Source of the DNA: MPNP01 sp963668325
Lineage (GTDB): Bacteria > Pseudomonadota > Alphaproteobacteria > Rhodobacterales > Rhodobacteraceae
Assembly (NCBI GenBank): GCA_963668325.1
Contig: OY764222.1
Coordinates: forward strand, 434,001-498,000
DNA length: 64,000 bases
Direction: 5' to 3'
Positions 35,086 to 46,146 of the stretch are shown one piece after another. A model generated the notes under the pieces. The model searched no databases. It was not told the origin of the DNA and saw only the letters and a list, made by a program, of their open reading frames with translations. The stretch's first letter is position 1. The number at the start of each line of letters is the position of its first letter. Made by a program: the position numbers and the translations under genes.

Positions 35086-37872
35086 TTGTTCAGTATTGAT
35101 TGGATGAAAATATATCATGAGGGTATAAAACTCATGATTTTGCAAACAGTTATGACCATAGCCTTAATTCTAGGTACCTTTGGCTTGGTATATGCCCAAG
35201 ATAATAAATGTGGTGCTCCCCCTGATGGGGGAGGTCAAATCGTCTGTTCGACTAATGTAACAGGAAACATAGTATACGAATTTGATGATACTGATGATAA
35301 TAATTACGAAATCCATATTGATGATCTTGATATTGAATACTCTTATGATGAGGATGATTACCCCACAGAACATCGTACAGAAATACCCCTAACCGACTTA
35401 AGTGCTACGAGAATTGTAAAAAGGGGGAATGGAAACCTTTCGTTTTTTTCCTCATCTGATGTTACTTCTAATGTTAGGGGGATTTCGATTGCCCATTACG
35501 GAACTGGCGCATTGCGAACAGAAATTAATGGTGGGAATTTCAGGATAAATAGCGCTTGGCCACGAGGATTTGCCATCCACAGTTGGACCGCTGGGAGTTT
35601 CGAGGGTACCCATGACCTCATTGTCAGGAATGCTGATATTGATGTAAGGGATGGTGCTTGGGCAGGAATTTTGGGTATCCAGAATGGTATGGGGGACTTG
35701 AGTATTGATGTGAAGGATACCAAAATCAAAGTCCAAGATACAGAATGGGCCACTGGAATTATTGGCACCCATACAAGCGATGGCGAATTGAATGTCAATG
35801 TCAGTGGAGTAAACATAGACGTTAGTGGGCCTGGCTCAGTCGACGGAATCTATGGTTACCATTTTGGCAATGGTGATACTTTTGTCAACGTCCAGGACAC
35901 CAAAATAAAGGTTGATGCCTCTACCCAAAGAGTCTCAAATGGAATAACATTTTTTTATTGGCCCCATGAAGGGGTTACACCCATGGGAAATCTTAATATC
36001 AAGGCGAAGGATATAGATATTGAGATAGATGGGTGGTTTGTTGATGGCATTTGGGGTGGACATTGGGGTGAAGGAGACATAATCGTTTCTGTGGATCGAG
36101 CAAAAATTGTGACCACAGGGGACGATTCTGGTGGTATGTCTTTCATTCATGACAGGGAAGGTGACATCAGTATTATCGCCCGTGAGATGGATATTGAGGT
36201 TATGGGAGACCGCTCGGTAGGAATTGGGGGTGGTCAACGCTATGCTGCCACAGGTGATGTAACAATTGATGTTCACGATTCAACGATACTGGCTGAGGGA
36301 GAACAAATTGCAGGAATTAGGTCTTTTATATTCTCGGGCCAAGGAAAGATTGACATTAAGGTTAATGGGGGTGAAATTACAGCCAAGGGCCCGGGAAGTT
36401 CTGGGATTCTAGTTGGTCTAACAGGTCGGGTATTTGGTAGTAGGACAGGGCCCATACCTGCCCCCGCCATACGCCTGAGTGAAGAGGGCGACATTAGTGA
36501 AATTGAATTTACTTCTGGTGATACCACGAGGGGTGCAGCTCAAAGGGTTTTTGTAAACGGTAATGTTTGGGGAGGATCATTAAAACCTAGCCAAGATGAT
36601 CCTGTGAGTGAACCTGTTGTAGGAGCTGGGGTAAGGATTTATGGGGATGGGGAAGTCATTATCGGTCCCCAAGGTAAGGTTGGTGCAGACTCTGGAGTTG
36701 CCATCCGGGCCGAGGGACCTGTAGACACCAAACCTCTTTTGCTGGTCGATTTACAGTTTGCAGGCCGCCGAGTTGGTGATGTTCTGAAGGGAAAAATCAG
36801 TAACGATTTTGGTCAAACAGAAATTAAAGTAAATGGGAAAGTCCTGCATAGCCCCACTGAAGGCACATACGAAAATTTAATGGTACCAAACGGGGCCAGA
36901 GATATATCCCTGAGAAGTTCAGAAACAATTCTGGGGCGTGAATTTCTACCAAAAGATTTCAGCGATCCTTATGCCCCTCGGGCGGCCATTTATGAATCTC
37001 TGCCTGGGTTCCTTCTCGAGTTGAATAGCCGGACCACAGACCAGCAACAGAGCCGTGGTCCAGAAACACCTGGTTGGTTTCAGTTCGGTGGTTCCATGGG
37101 AACTTACCAAGCTGAAAGGTCCCAAGTTGGTTCGAATTTCGGTTATCACAGTTTCGAAGCCGATGTTGGGGTTGAGTTTCCCTTTTTTGGTTCCGAAAAT
37201 ATATCTGGCTGGTTATCCTTTAGGCAAAAATCGGGATCAGCGGATGTTAAATCACCAATTGGTGGTGGCCGGATAAAAGCAGGTGGCCAAGGTCTTATGT
37301 TTGGCTCCAACTGGGAAAGTGATGCAGGTTATCAGGTTAAAGCGGAAGCCTCTTATACACGATATAGTTTGGACCTGGTTTCTTCCCGTCGTGGTCTTTT
37401 GAAGGAGGATACTGGAGCCAGTGTACTAGCCGTAGGACTTGAGGCTGGCCGCCGTATACCCATTAGTGATAATCGGGTTTTGATGCCGTTGGCATGGTTT
37501 GACCACTCTGAGGTTTCCATGGATGGATTCGAGGATTCAGTGGGTTCGCAAGTTTCATCTAACAAATCAAAAAGGTCTATCCTTGGTATTGGAGTCGTCA
37601 GGGAAACCACCCATCTTTTTGATAACACGGATGGTAAACTTGATTTGCGGATTCGTGCAGGAATTGAGAGTGTTTTGGGAGATATTAAGTCAATAACGAC
37701 CATTTCAGGTGAAAATTTGTTTACTGCTCCAGCCCCGACCAAGGGAGTATTAAAAATTGGAGCGAAATATAATTCAAAAAAACTGGTAGTGAATGGACAA
37801 ATTTCTGCTTCTGGACTGGGCACTAAGGAAAGAGGCTACCACGGGAACCTGCAATTTGAAATGAATTTCTAG
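35086..37872 (+). CDS. Autotransporter (type Va) with beta-helical passenger
   Basis: A 928-residue protein. The N-terminal hydrophobic stretch (residues ~17-38, LMILQTVMTIALILGTFGLV, then YAQ) is the signal peptide. The passenger (residues ~40-640) is built of short irregular repeats such as GDLSIDVKDTKIKVQDTEWA, GNLNIKAKDIDIEIDG and GDVTIDVHDSTILAEG, which suit a right-handed beta-helix. Residues ~665-928 form the translocator barrel (GWFQFGGSMGTYQAERSQVG...GYHGNLQFEMNF), ending in Phe. I keep the TTG start at 35086 because GAGGAGAT lies 8 nt upstream; ATG 35104 is the alternative. No protease triad or cleavage site is obvious, so it is probably a surface adhesin or passenger of unknown target. 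Confidence 0.75.
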   Translation: MFSIDWMKIYHEGIKLMILQTVMTIALILGTFGLVYAQDNKCGAPPDGGGQIVCSTNVTGNIVYEFDDTDDNNYEIHIDDLDIEYSYDEDDYPTEHRTEIPLTDLSATRIVKRGNGNLSFFSSSDVTSNVRGISIAHYGTGALRTEINGGNFRINSAWPRGFAIHSWTAGSFEGTHDLIVRNADIDVRDGAWAGILGIQNGMGDLSIDVKDTKIKVQDTEWATGIIGTHTSDGELNVNVSGVNIDVSGPGSVDGIYGYHFGNGDTFVNVQDTKIKVDASTQRVSNGITFFYWPHEGVTPMGNLNIKAKDIDIEIDGWFVDGIWGGHWGEGDIIVSVDRAKIVTTGDDSGGMSFIHDREGDISIIAREMDIEVMGDRSVGIGGGQRYAATGDVTIDVHDSTILAEGEQIAGIRSFIFSGQGKIDIKVNGGEITAKGPGSSGILVGLTGRVFGSRTGPIPAPAIRLSEEGDISEIEFTSGDTTRGAAQRVFVNGNVWGGSLKPSQDDPVSEPVVGAGVRIYGDGEVIIGPQGKVGADSGVAIRAEGPVDTKPLLLVDLQFAGRRVGDVLKGKISNDFGQTEIKVNGKVLHSPTEGTYENLMVPNGARDISLRSSETILGREFLPKDFSDPYAPRAAIYESLPGFLLELNSRTTDQQQSRGPETPGWFQFGGSMGTYQAERSQVGSNFGYHSFEADVGVEFPFFGSENISGWLSFRQKSGSADVKSPIGGGRIKAGGQGLMFGSNWESDAGYQVKAEASYTRYSLDLVSSRRGLLKEDTGASVLAVGLEAGRRIPISDNRVLMPLAWFDHSEVSMDGFEDSVGSQVSSNKSKRSILGIGVVRETTHLFDNTDGKLDLRIRAGIESVLGDIKSITTISGENLFTAPAPTKGVLKIGAKYNSKKLVVNGQISASGLGTKERGYHGNLQFEMNF

Positions 37873-38299
37873 GAACACAAAGGAATATAAATCCAGTTTG
37901 TACGAAGTGGCAGGGGTATCGCTGAGGAACTAGAGTTTAAAAGGGCAATGCAGGTCCTCAATACGTGGTTTTGACTTACTACAGGTAGTAAGCGTGAAAA
38001 TTGAGTAACTGCCTTGATTTGCTCAATTGAATCTCCAGATAGCATTCATTAGTCTTGAGATTACCCTTAATTCACCGGATTGATTTGGTCAATAAGTACT
38101 ATCTTCCTAAAAAGGATTAAGCGAATTAGATAAACCTATCCAACTCGGCTTTGTAATTATACAGCTACGGATTAGGTAAGTTACTGTTTACAGTCTCAAG
38201 CAATCAAGGCTTGATTTTAAATCCTCAAAATCTTTTTACCAAAAATCTTAAGTGTAGGAGCAGTGAACCGTATTTCGAACTACTAAACCATCCGAATAG
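37873..38299. other. Non-coding region upstream of porin B
   Basis: 430 bp between the autotransporter and porin B. It is not homologous to the upstream DNA of porins A or C except for the last ~40 bp. It presumably holds porin B's own promoter; no clear -35/-10 pair could be fixed. Confidence 0.35.
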
Positions 38300-38341
38300 C
38301 CCTCAGTACTTTATATTATCAAGTATAAAGGAAGAGGTAAA

Positions 38342-39874
38342 ATGAAGAAAATTATAGTTTTCGCATCAGCCCTTGCCCTGGCCGGTGGCGCGTCGTACGC
38401 CATGGAAGAAGACGGCATGGACAAGGACATGATGATGGAAGCCCCGGCACCTTCTGTGACCGTATCAGGTTCAGGTGAGATGGGTTTCGAAAATGTTGAT
38501 GATGGTAGTGATGATGGTGGCATCAACTTAATCCGTGCCTATAAGGTTGCATTCAGCTCATCGGGTACAACTGATGGTGGTCTGATGTTTGGTGCGGGTA
38601 TGTCCATCAGGGATGATACCACGGAAGAAAATGAGCCGGTAACCAAGGGTTCCCATGTCTATGTTGGCGCTGCTGATGGTTCCTGGAAGCTCCAGTTTGG
38701 TGGCAATGATCCAGGCATAGACTTGGCTGGTGGCATTGGTGTAGCTGATGATAACTTTGGTGGTGAGGATGATGAGTCGATTGCCTTGTCAGGTTCCATT
38801 GAGGGTGCGTCATACAGGATTACCATGGCCAATCCAAGTGCAGATGGTGCTGCTGATGGTGACTGGTCAATTGGTGCCAGCTATTCAATCAGTGATATCA
38901 GTGTTGGTGTTGGCATGGATTCCGAGAGTGGCCTGGCCATTGGTGTTGGGACCTCACTTGCTGGGCTTTCAACCAGTGTTTACTACTCCAAGGCTGAAAA
39001 GTCATTACCAAATGTTGAAATGGAATTGGATCCAAAAAACGCCTTGATGACTTATAATCGACCCGCTAAAGACGCTGGAAAATTTACACGACAGGAACAA
39101 TATTTCGTGAATCAAGGTAAAGCACTTCAAGCTTGGAAAACTCATGTGATGACGTTGGACGGTGCTGAAAACCCATACGAAGCTCCTGATGCTGAAACTG
39201 ACGATGTCAAAGAATTAAGAGAAGCAAATGAAGCTTTAATCGATGCTATTATCGCTGCTGCTATGAAAGGTATGAGACATTCAGTGACTAATAATGCCGA
39301 CGAGGATCAGACAACTGTACTTACCACATTCATACCTGATATTGCAGACGATAGTGATGATGACACCACTACTCTTGATGATAATGCTGAAACTGCTTTA
39401 GCTAATGTTGTTAAACAACACGAGTTATTGCCTAATGCTGATCTTCCATTATCCACTGCCCTTGAAGACAATCCGGACAAACCTGCTGTTAGTGCTATGA
39501 AAGTCGACAATGTCTTGGCAGGTACAACCGAATATACCGGTTTTGGTGGCAAGGTCAGTGTTCCGGCTGGTGAAGGCACAAGCTTTTCGATAGCTTATTC
39601 AACCTTCAAGGCTGACACAATGCCAGAGGATACCGAAGCAATGTTTTCTGACAATGGCACGGAGGTTACTCCTTATGGCGGTGGTTCGGTCAAGACCACT
39701 TTGATTGAGCTTGGTGTTTCCTATGATCTTGGCGGTGGTGCCACCCTGAATGCTGGTATCGACAAAAAGTCGGCTGAAAAGATCGAGATCGGCACAGAGG
39801 ATGGTAAACGAGTAGGGACCAAGTCTACTGAAGACACCACCACACTCAGTGCTTCGGTAGCCTTCAGCTTCTAA
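38342..39874 (+). CDS. Outer membrane porin B (variant V1 block)
   Basis: A 510-residue porin with the same signal peptide and terminal Phe. From residue ~106 onwards it is nearly identical to porin A, including the acidic V2 insert; only Ala/Val and Asp/Pro exchanges in V2 were noticed. Block V1 (residues ~46-104) is replaced: EMGFENVDDGSDDGGINLIR and MSIRDDTTEENEPVTKGSHV in place of A's AMGFENVDSGDDATDGIKLI and ININDTEDNDPHQSVGGASV. So A, B and C show three combinations of exchangeable blocks. The same leader/RBS lies upstream and the same terminator downstream; the lipoprotein genes follow as in locus A, but there SLP1 is interrupted. Confidence 0.8.
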   Translation: MKKIIVFASALALAGGASYAMEEDGMDKDMMMEAPAPSVTVSGSGEMGFENVDDGSDDGGINLIRAYKVAFSSSGTTDGGLMFGAGMSIRDDTTEENEPVTKGSHVYVGAADGSWKLQFGGNDPGIDLAGGIGVADDNFGGEDDESIALSGSIEGASYRITMANPSADGAADGDWSIGASYSISDISVGVGMDSESGLAIGVGTSLAGLSTSVYYSKAEKSLPNVEMELDPKNALMTYNRPAKDAGKFTRQEQYFVNQGKALQAWKTHVMTLDGAENPYEAPDAETDDVKELREANEALIDAIIAAAMKGMRHSVTNNADEDQTTVLTTFIPDIADDSDDDTTTLDDNAETALANVVKQHELLPNADLPLSTALEDNPDKPAVSAMKVDNVLAGTTEYTGFGGKVSVPAGEGTSFSIAYSTFKADTMPEDTEAMFSDNGTEVTPYGGGSVKTTLIELGVSYDLGGGATLNAGIDKKSAEKIEIGTEDGKRVGTKSTEDTTTLSASVAFSF

Positions 39875-39894
39875 AGCTTGACACAAACAATTTG

Positions 39895-39928
39895 AAAAAG
39901 GCGGGATATCCATCTCGCCTTTTTTTTG
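39895..39928 (+). terminator. Rho-independent terminator after porin B
   Basis: Same hairpin and T-run as after porin A. Confidence 0.85.
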
Positions 39929-41090
39929 TTCAGTTTTCACTTGCAGGGTTATCATTTTTGGCTTATTTCAAGCCCTCACAAGCTTAATTTGCCTTTTTCT
40001 GTCCCACAAGCTTATTTTCTATGGAAGAATCGCAGAACATACGTTAAACAACAGATGATAAAATTTTATGGCGAAAGCCCTATTTCGCTTGTCTGAATTC
40101 CACTAAACAAAGAAGGAGCACTTCAATGTTGATGACCGCCAATTCATTAGCTCATGATATTTTCACACCAAACCAAACTGGGCGAAGATCCTGGAGAGGT
40201 CTGCCCTCTCTGGCAATCGTCGTTGCAAGCACCTTGCTGCTTGCGGCCTGTAGTGACAGCAACTCAGGTTCGGGCACCACTTCTCCGGCCGAAGATGATA
40301 CTTCAACAGAAAATGCTGGACCAAGGGACCCTTTGGCTATCCCTGTACCGAACCGACTTTCCGATGGAGAGACCCATATTGGGCTTGGTCCTGCGTTCTC
40401 AGGTGAAAGACCAAATTACGGCCCTGATAATGAAACCGACTTTACCAAAGGAGCGACAGAAGGCACTTTCAAAACTGGTTATGACGGCTATACTGTTTCA
40501 TTTACCACCTGGGAACGGGGAACGGCCACCCTGGGCACCCCCCTGGCAATCAGGGACTTTTTACAATCCTTTCGGGTATCATCTGATGGTGAGGCAACCG
40601 ATCCCACGATGGATGGTATCGTAATACCGGCTGTTGGCATGCCGAAAACCATCCATATCAGTGGTTTTGATGGCAATGCCGATGAAAGGGAACAGGTCAG
40701 GGCGACGGTATTGCGAGTTGTACGCTTGCTCAATGCCGCCTTGCCCCATGGCAAGCGGATAATGATTCCGACAGATTTATTTGCGGCTCCTGCCAGTACT
40801 GATAATATTATAACGATTGACCTCAAAGAGGATGATTTTGACTGGCCGGAAGATGTTGTTTACGGCAATGACAATGTCCTGGGCAAGGCAATCCTCAGTG
40901 GCGATGGTACCGCAGGCAACGAATACACTGTAACCAGCGGCAAGGTCTATGTTGACAAGGAGGCCTTTCTTGCTGATCCTGCAGCGCTGCAGGTAGCCCT
41001 GACCCTATCAATGTATCACACTTGACTCTGCAGGCAGGTTTAGTTGTTAGAATCCTTGGTCAAGGCTGGTGTACCGACTGGTATCATCAT

Positions 41091-41225
41091 GATTGTTGTT
41101 TTTTTCTAATTATTTCACCTTGGATTTCTTACCTTATTTCGGCAGAAGTGGGACAAAATTTTTCAGGATGCTACAATTTTATTAATAAAATCAATTTCCC
41201 TGCTATTTCTTTCCCAAGCTGTTCC
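41091..41225 (-). mobile_element. Degenerate right end of the 4.3-kb transposon inside the IS4 element
   Basis: TGTTGTTTTTTTCTAATTAT, then TATTTCGGCAGAAGTGGGAC, TTATTAATAAAATCAATTTC and TCTTTCCCAAGC. It matches the inverted right end of the transposon at moderate identity, more diverged than the relic at 11254. It lies between the IS4 terminal repeat and the transposase gene, so it travels as part of that IS. Confidence 0.55.
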
Positions 41226-41359
41226 ATTTAACCCCTGATAAAGCTTACCCGAAGCAAAGGGCGATTAACCAGGATTGATTATTGTGCCAAACAAACCGTC
41301 CAGGCAACAGCGTCCCCCACGAGGGTTATATATTACGCTGACCGAAGGATGGTCACGGC

Positions 41360-43046
41360 TTACCCGTGACCAGGATCTTCATGCCGGCCAAGATCAGTTA
41401 GAGCAGCCTGGTAGCCCATCATGTAGTTGTTTAGAAACAACAGGCCTTCCCAGAGCTTCTGGGTTCCGGGTAGCGGTTGGCGCCTGCTGGGATGGAACCC
41501 GGCCAAACCAGCAATCAGAACCACAAACTCGGCCATGGTCATATCTTCGGGTGGACCTCTGGGAACCTTGAGATGCCGCCAGCGGCTCACCGAACACAAG
41601 ACGGTCAGCATCATCGGTGATTCATGTTGCCGGGCCCAATCCTTCGGATGCTCGGACGCCAGACGGGACAATTCCCAGACACGCATGGCGGTGATGGCAT
41701 CAAAGGCCAGACACTTGGCCAGGTCTTCAGCCGCATCAAGCCGGCGGTCCTGCAGACGAGTTCCGACCTTAAGCGCATGGAAAAAGCGTTCAATGCTCCA
41801 GCGCCGCTCATAGAATTGCAAGGTTTCAATGGCAAGGGCACGCCCGGGCTGTTGCCTGGTGGTGGTTTGCAACATCCAGTGCAAGGCCTTGTGCTTGGGC
41901 GGTGGGCTCTCCTCACGAGCTTCGACTACAATCGCCCGCAACGGCTTCTCGTCCTTGGCCGTGTGAGGTGGTACCAGGGTAACCTCACAACAGCGTAAGG
42001 TCAGGGTTGCGGTCCGAGCGGCCCGACGTTGGGGGCCACCTCGGCGTGGCACCGCAATGCGGCGGGTTCCCAATGAGGGCTGCCTGGCCATGTATTGCCA
42101 GAGGTCGATCGCTTCCCCATCAGCTGTCTTGACCCGGCGTTTGACGCCTTTGTTGGCGCGGACCAGAAGCTCGGTATCAAGCGTACGGGCGTGGGTCAAC
42201 AACTCCCAGAAATCACCTTCCCGGTCACAAATCGTCACCACCCGGCTGGCCGGACACACCTCGGCCAATTCGGCCGAGCGGTCCAACATCCTGACCCAGC
42301 GCCGGCTGTCGTTGGACGGATCTTGTCGAAACGATACATCCATGTCATAGAGACCCAACGGTCGTCCCGCCGGCGTGACGGCCACACCACAGTGCGGCAG
42401 AAGACCACGCGTTCCTTTGCCACCGCCACCAAGATGATCCAGCCCCACAGTCGCCACCAGCGTGTCATAGTTCAGGGTGGTGGTGTCCTGCACGGCCAAA
42501 ACCACCGATTGGGACCGACAACGCTCCACGGTCGCTTCATAATGGGAGAACATTATATCGTCCATCTTGATAGCCTCATTCGATAATAAGCGATACGCGG
42601 CCTGTTGGTCGGCCGCACGCGGAAAAAGAGCCGGCAGGGCAACTCCAGGTGCCGCCAGCCAGGCTTGGCCCATGGCCATGATCCGGCGGCGAATACGCCC
42701 ATCAGGATAGGCACAGCGGGCATATTCCCTTGTGGCCCACTCACCCTCACACCACGGCTCCGAGGTCTGGCCCAGAACACGAGCCGGTTCAACACACAGT
42801 TGCGCCTGCCAGTTGTCTACCAACGGTTGCAACCAGACCTGCCGCCGGATACCCGAACGCCGACCTGATGAGCACCGGGGACAACAAGACCAACCAGCCG
42901 AGCGATAACTGGTACCGGTATATCCCGGGGCCACAAAAGTTTGTAATAACACTGGACGCTGCTGATAATAATAGGCCCAATCATCAGCAATGCAACTGGT
43001 CGCCAGTTGTAGGGCCCGCGAGGCCAGACCATGGACCCGTACCGAT
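41360..43046 (-). pseudogene. IS4-family transposase, C-terminal part (gene split by transposon copy 2)
   Basis: On the minus strand this is the larger, 3' part of the transposase gene. The DDE residues lie in VVLAVQDTTTLNYD, VVTICDREGDFWEL and the IS4 signature Y-x2-R-x3-E-x6-K (YERRWSIERFFHALK). The C-terminus contains LLFLNNYMMGYQAALTDLGR and ends EDPGHG. The frame continues without a stop through 43046 (VRVHGLASRALQLATSCIAD, DWAYYYQQRPVLLQTF) and joins the 5' part at 47352-47910 once the transposon is removed. An apparent start at 42952 is therefore an artefact of the split. Confidence 0.85.
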
Positions 43047-43294
43047 TGTTGGTTACCACTTTATTTCAAATCGTAACGGGGTATTTTTCCCATATTATTT
43101 CAGTACCGAATTACTGGGAAACTGAATTAATTTGAACAGGTTACTTTTTTCTTTCCCCAGTAGCTAAATTTTTTCAAGTAGAGTTTCCTTTTCCCAGGAA
43201 ACTCCGAACGGTCATTACCGTAGCATGCAAGTTTGTCTGACCCTCCCAGGGCCAAACTAAAACCATACTCCCAAGATCATTACAGCATAAAAAA

Positions 43295-43326
43295 GGAGTA
43301 TTCGGGGGTTGCCCCCCGAATACTCC
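43295..43326. other. Perfect hairpin in transposon leader, copy 2
   Basis: Same 14-bp stem and TTGC loop as 24673-24704. Confidence 0.65.
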
Positions 43327-43374
43327 GGCATTATTGTGAACGTTACCACACAAACCACAATAAAGGACCCACCA

Positions 43375-43983
43375 GTGCAACTCATTCATCAAACCACACT
43401 TTCGGTCGACGACTATATTTATAAGCAAGCATGGCAGGAAGCAAGACTTGAGTGCTGTCCCAACACACAAAAAAGTACCTGTCAGTTCCACCGCCATGGG
43501 AGTTACCCTCGCAAAACACCCTCTAATATAAACATTACGCGCTATTACTGTCGCACCTGTCAGATGACGTTCAGCCTGTTGCCAGAGTTTATGGCAGCAA
43601 GCAAACCCGGCACCCTCCAGGCAATTGAAGAGGTTGCTCTAGCTGCTGAAGAGTGTCCAAACCTGACCGCGGCCCATAACCGTCTACGTCCCAACCATCA
43701 TGGGACTTGGCGAGCCCAGCGCCGGTGGCTCAAAAGACGTATTCTTTGGGCCTCCCTGGCTCTGCATCTTGCCCGAGGTTTGTTCGCCGAGCTTTATGCC
43801 GAAGCGCCGCTGACGGTTGGAACCTTCCGGGCCAAGAAGGGGACGACCACCACGCTGCTGGTGACTTTGCGCAAGCAGTATAACAATCACCTCGAATATG
43901 TCCCCCGACCGGTTGGATTTAGATCCTGCAGCCACCCTATTGAGTCGCAAACTGGGCCCCCAACACAAGGTGGCCCCTGCTGA
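43375..43983 (+). CDS. Transposon gene 1 (zinc-ribbon protein), copy 2
   Basis: Identical product to 24753-25361: Cys-rich zinc-ribbon-like N-terminal half (ECCPNTQKSTCQFHRHGSYP; YYCRTCQMTF) and basic helical C-terminal half. GTG start with AAAGGA upstream. It is transcribed in the opposite direction to the IS4 transposase gene it interrupts. Confidence 0.6.
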   Translation: MQLIHQTTLSVDDYIYKQAWQEARLECCPNTQKSTCQFHRHGSYPRKTPSNINITRYYCRTCQMTFSLLPEFMAASKPGTLQAIEEVALAAEECPNLTAAHNRLRPNHHGTWRAQRRWLKRRILWASLALHLARGLFAELYAEAPLTVGTFRAKKGTTTTLLVTLRKQYNNHLEYVPRPVGFRSCSHPIESQTGPPTQGGPC

Positions 43984-44050
43984 TTTGCCGAATCGGGCCC
44001 CATTTTCCTCCGATATTTTAAAAAACAAGTCAAAAAGGAGGTTTTTACTT

Positions 44051-45343
44051 ATGACAACATCACCAAACCGGCACCGCGAGGATGTCGCTCTCTTTCGCTA
44101 TGGCCTGGTGGCCCAGATCATTGCCTGGCCAGCCGGTCCGGAAAGGAATGTCATCATTGCCAACCTGGCGGCCAAAGCTCACACCATTCCCGGTAGTAGC
44201 CGAACCCGTGTGGCTTCAGGAACACTTGTGGATTGGGTCCGCAATTATGAACACAAGGGTTATGAGGGGCTGCTGCCCAAAAAGCGCAGTGAACGGGCCC
44301 AACCACGTCGGATGCCGGCGGAAGTCAGTGAGACACTCCTGGCCATCAAACACAACACTCCCGTCTTGAGTGTTCGTCAGGTAATTGCCGAAGGCCGCCA
44401 AACTGGTGAGATTCCCCCGGATGTTCCGGTCTCGCCCTCAACGGTGCATCGTCTGTTTACCCGTGAGGGGCTGATGGTCAAGGAGGATCCTTTCCGGGGA
44501 CAGGATCTGCGTCGGTTTCAATACCGCTATCCCGGTGAACTCTGGCAAGCCGATGTCATGTATGGTCCCAAAATTCCTGATGCCAAGGGGCGTCTTCGCC
44601 GGACCTATTTGCTGGCCATCCTTGATGATGCGACCAGGATCATACCCTATGCCCATTTTGCCTTCTCCGAAAAGGCCTGGGCCTTTCTTTATGTCCTGCG
44701 CGAGGCCATTACCCGTCGAGGGGTGCCAACTCGACTTTATACCGACAATGGAGCCAACTTCCGATCGAAACATTTGTCCATTGTCTGCGCCCGTCTGAAC
44801 ATCGCGTTACTACATGCAAGGCCGTACGCTCCACAAGGAAAAGGCAAAATTGAAAGATATTTTCGGCGGGTCAGAGATCAGCTGCTGGCACCGCTTGCCG
44901 ACGATGCCATTCCCAACCTTGCAACCCTCAATGAACGGACCCGTTGCTGGATTGATAGCGACTATCACATGACACCGCATCGTGGTCTTGACAATGCCAC
45001 TCCGATGGATTGTTGGGTCGCCAAGGCTGAGCATGTTCGCTATCCTGAACCACACCTTGACCTTGATCTTATGTTCCTGCACGAGGTCAGCCGCAAGGTC
45101 AACCAAGCCCACACCGTGTCGCTTGACAATCGTCAGTATGAGGTGGCACCGGAATTGGTAGGCCAAACGGTTACCTTGCGTTATGACCCGTCGGCCCCAC
45201 CGGGACGGCCGCTGTTGGTTTATCATGATAACAAACCCGTTGGCGAGGCCACTCTTTTGGACCTCTTTGCCAATACCACCATTCCACGTGGTCGACCGCC
45301 CTTGCGGTTTGGCCCCAGCGATGATGAGAAGGAGGAGAAGTAA
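44051..45343 (+). CDS. Transposon gene 2 (DDE transposase), copy 2
   Basis: Identical to 25429-26721. The catalytic Asp/Asp/Glu are intact (LWQADVMYGP; LYTDNGANFRS; GKGKIERYF), so this copy is likely to be active. AGGAGG ribosome-binding site; stop overlaps the ATPase start. Confidence 0.85.
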   Translation: MTTSPNRHREDVALFRYGLVAQIIAWPAGPERNVIIANLAAKAHTIPGSSRTRVASGTLVDWVRNYEHKGYEGLLPKKRSERAQPRRMPAEVSETLLAIKHNTPVLSVRQVIAEGRQTGEIPPDVPVSPSTVHRLFTREGLMVKEDPFRGQDLRRFQYRYPGELWQADVMYGPKIPDAKGRLRRTYLLAILDDATRIIPYAHFAFSEKAWAFLYVLREAITRRGVPTRLYTDNGANFRSKHLSIVCARLNIALLHARPYAPQGKGKIERYFRRVRDQLLAPLADDAIPNLATLNERTRCWIDSDYHMTPHRGLDNATPMDCWVAKAEHVRYPEPHLDLDLMFLHEVSRKVNQAHTVSLDNRQYEVAPELVGQTVTLRYDPSAPPGRPLLVYHDNKPVGEATLLDLFANTTIPRGRPPLRFGPSDDEKEEK

Positions 45344-46146
45344 TGTATAAAGTACATTTTGGCCTCAAGCACTATCCATTTGATGTGGCCCCCAAGGCGG
45401 ATGAATTATTCGATTATACCGCGGCCTCGGAAACCCGTCATCGTCTACAGCATCTCCTGGAACTGCGAGGTATTGGTCTGTTGACGGCGGAGGCCGGCAC
45501 TGGCAAGACCACGCTCTGCCGCCAGGTCGTGAGCCAGTTGCATCCCAACCAATATCGGGTCTGTTATGTAACCCTCTCCACAGGTTCGGTTCTCGACAGT
45601 TACAATACCATTGCCAACGCCTTTGGCCTGGACCGTTTTACCAGCCGGGCCGCGGCCTTCAAGGCCATCCAGGAGGAGGTATCCCGGCTGGTTGTTGCCG
45701 CCCGGCAATATCCGGTGCTGATTTTTGACGAAGCTCATCATTTGCATAATACCATTCTGGAGGAGTTGCGTCTGTTGACCAATTACGAGATGGATTCCGA
45801 GAAACGGTTATGTCTGCTGCTCGTTGGGCTCAGTGAATTGCGGCGACGTCTGCAACAGATGGCGACCCATGCGTCATTATCCCAACGGATTGTCATTCGG
45901 TGCAGCCTAGGCGGTCTGAGTGAAGAGGAAGTTGGTGGTTATCTCAGCCATCGGTTGCGCCTTGCCGGTTACGAGAGTGATCTGTTTGAACCGGCGGCGA
46001 TTGCCGCCCTGGCCTTGGCCAGTAAGGGTGTTCCACGTATGCTGGACCGGCTGACTCATTTTGCCCTGGTTGCGGCGGCCCTGAATAAATCCCGTCTGGT
46101 AACGGCCGTTCATGTGGAAGAGGCTCTTGGTGAACTGGACCAATGA
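45343..46146 (+). CDS. Transposon gene 3 (AAA ATPase, ExeA/TniB-like), copy 2
   Basis: Identical to 26721-27524, with intact Walker A (EAGTGKTT) and Walker B (LIFDEAHH). Expected to choose target sites and activate the transposase. Confidence 0.8.
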   Translation: MYKVHFGLKHYPFDVAPKADELFDYTAASETRHRLQHLLELRGIGLLTAEAGTGKTTLCRQVVSQLHPNQYRVCYVTLSTGSVLDSYNTIANAFGLDRFTSRAAAFKAIQEEVSRLVVAARQYPVLIFDEAHHLHNTILEELRLLTNYEMDSEKRLCLLLVGLSELRRRLQQMATHASLSQRIVIRCSLGGLSEEEVGGYLSHRLRLAGYESDLFEPAAIAALALASKGVPRMLDRLTHFALVAAALNKSRLVTAVHVEEALGELDQ

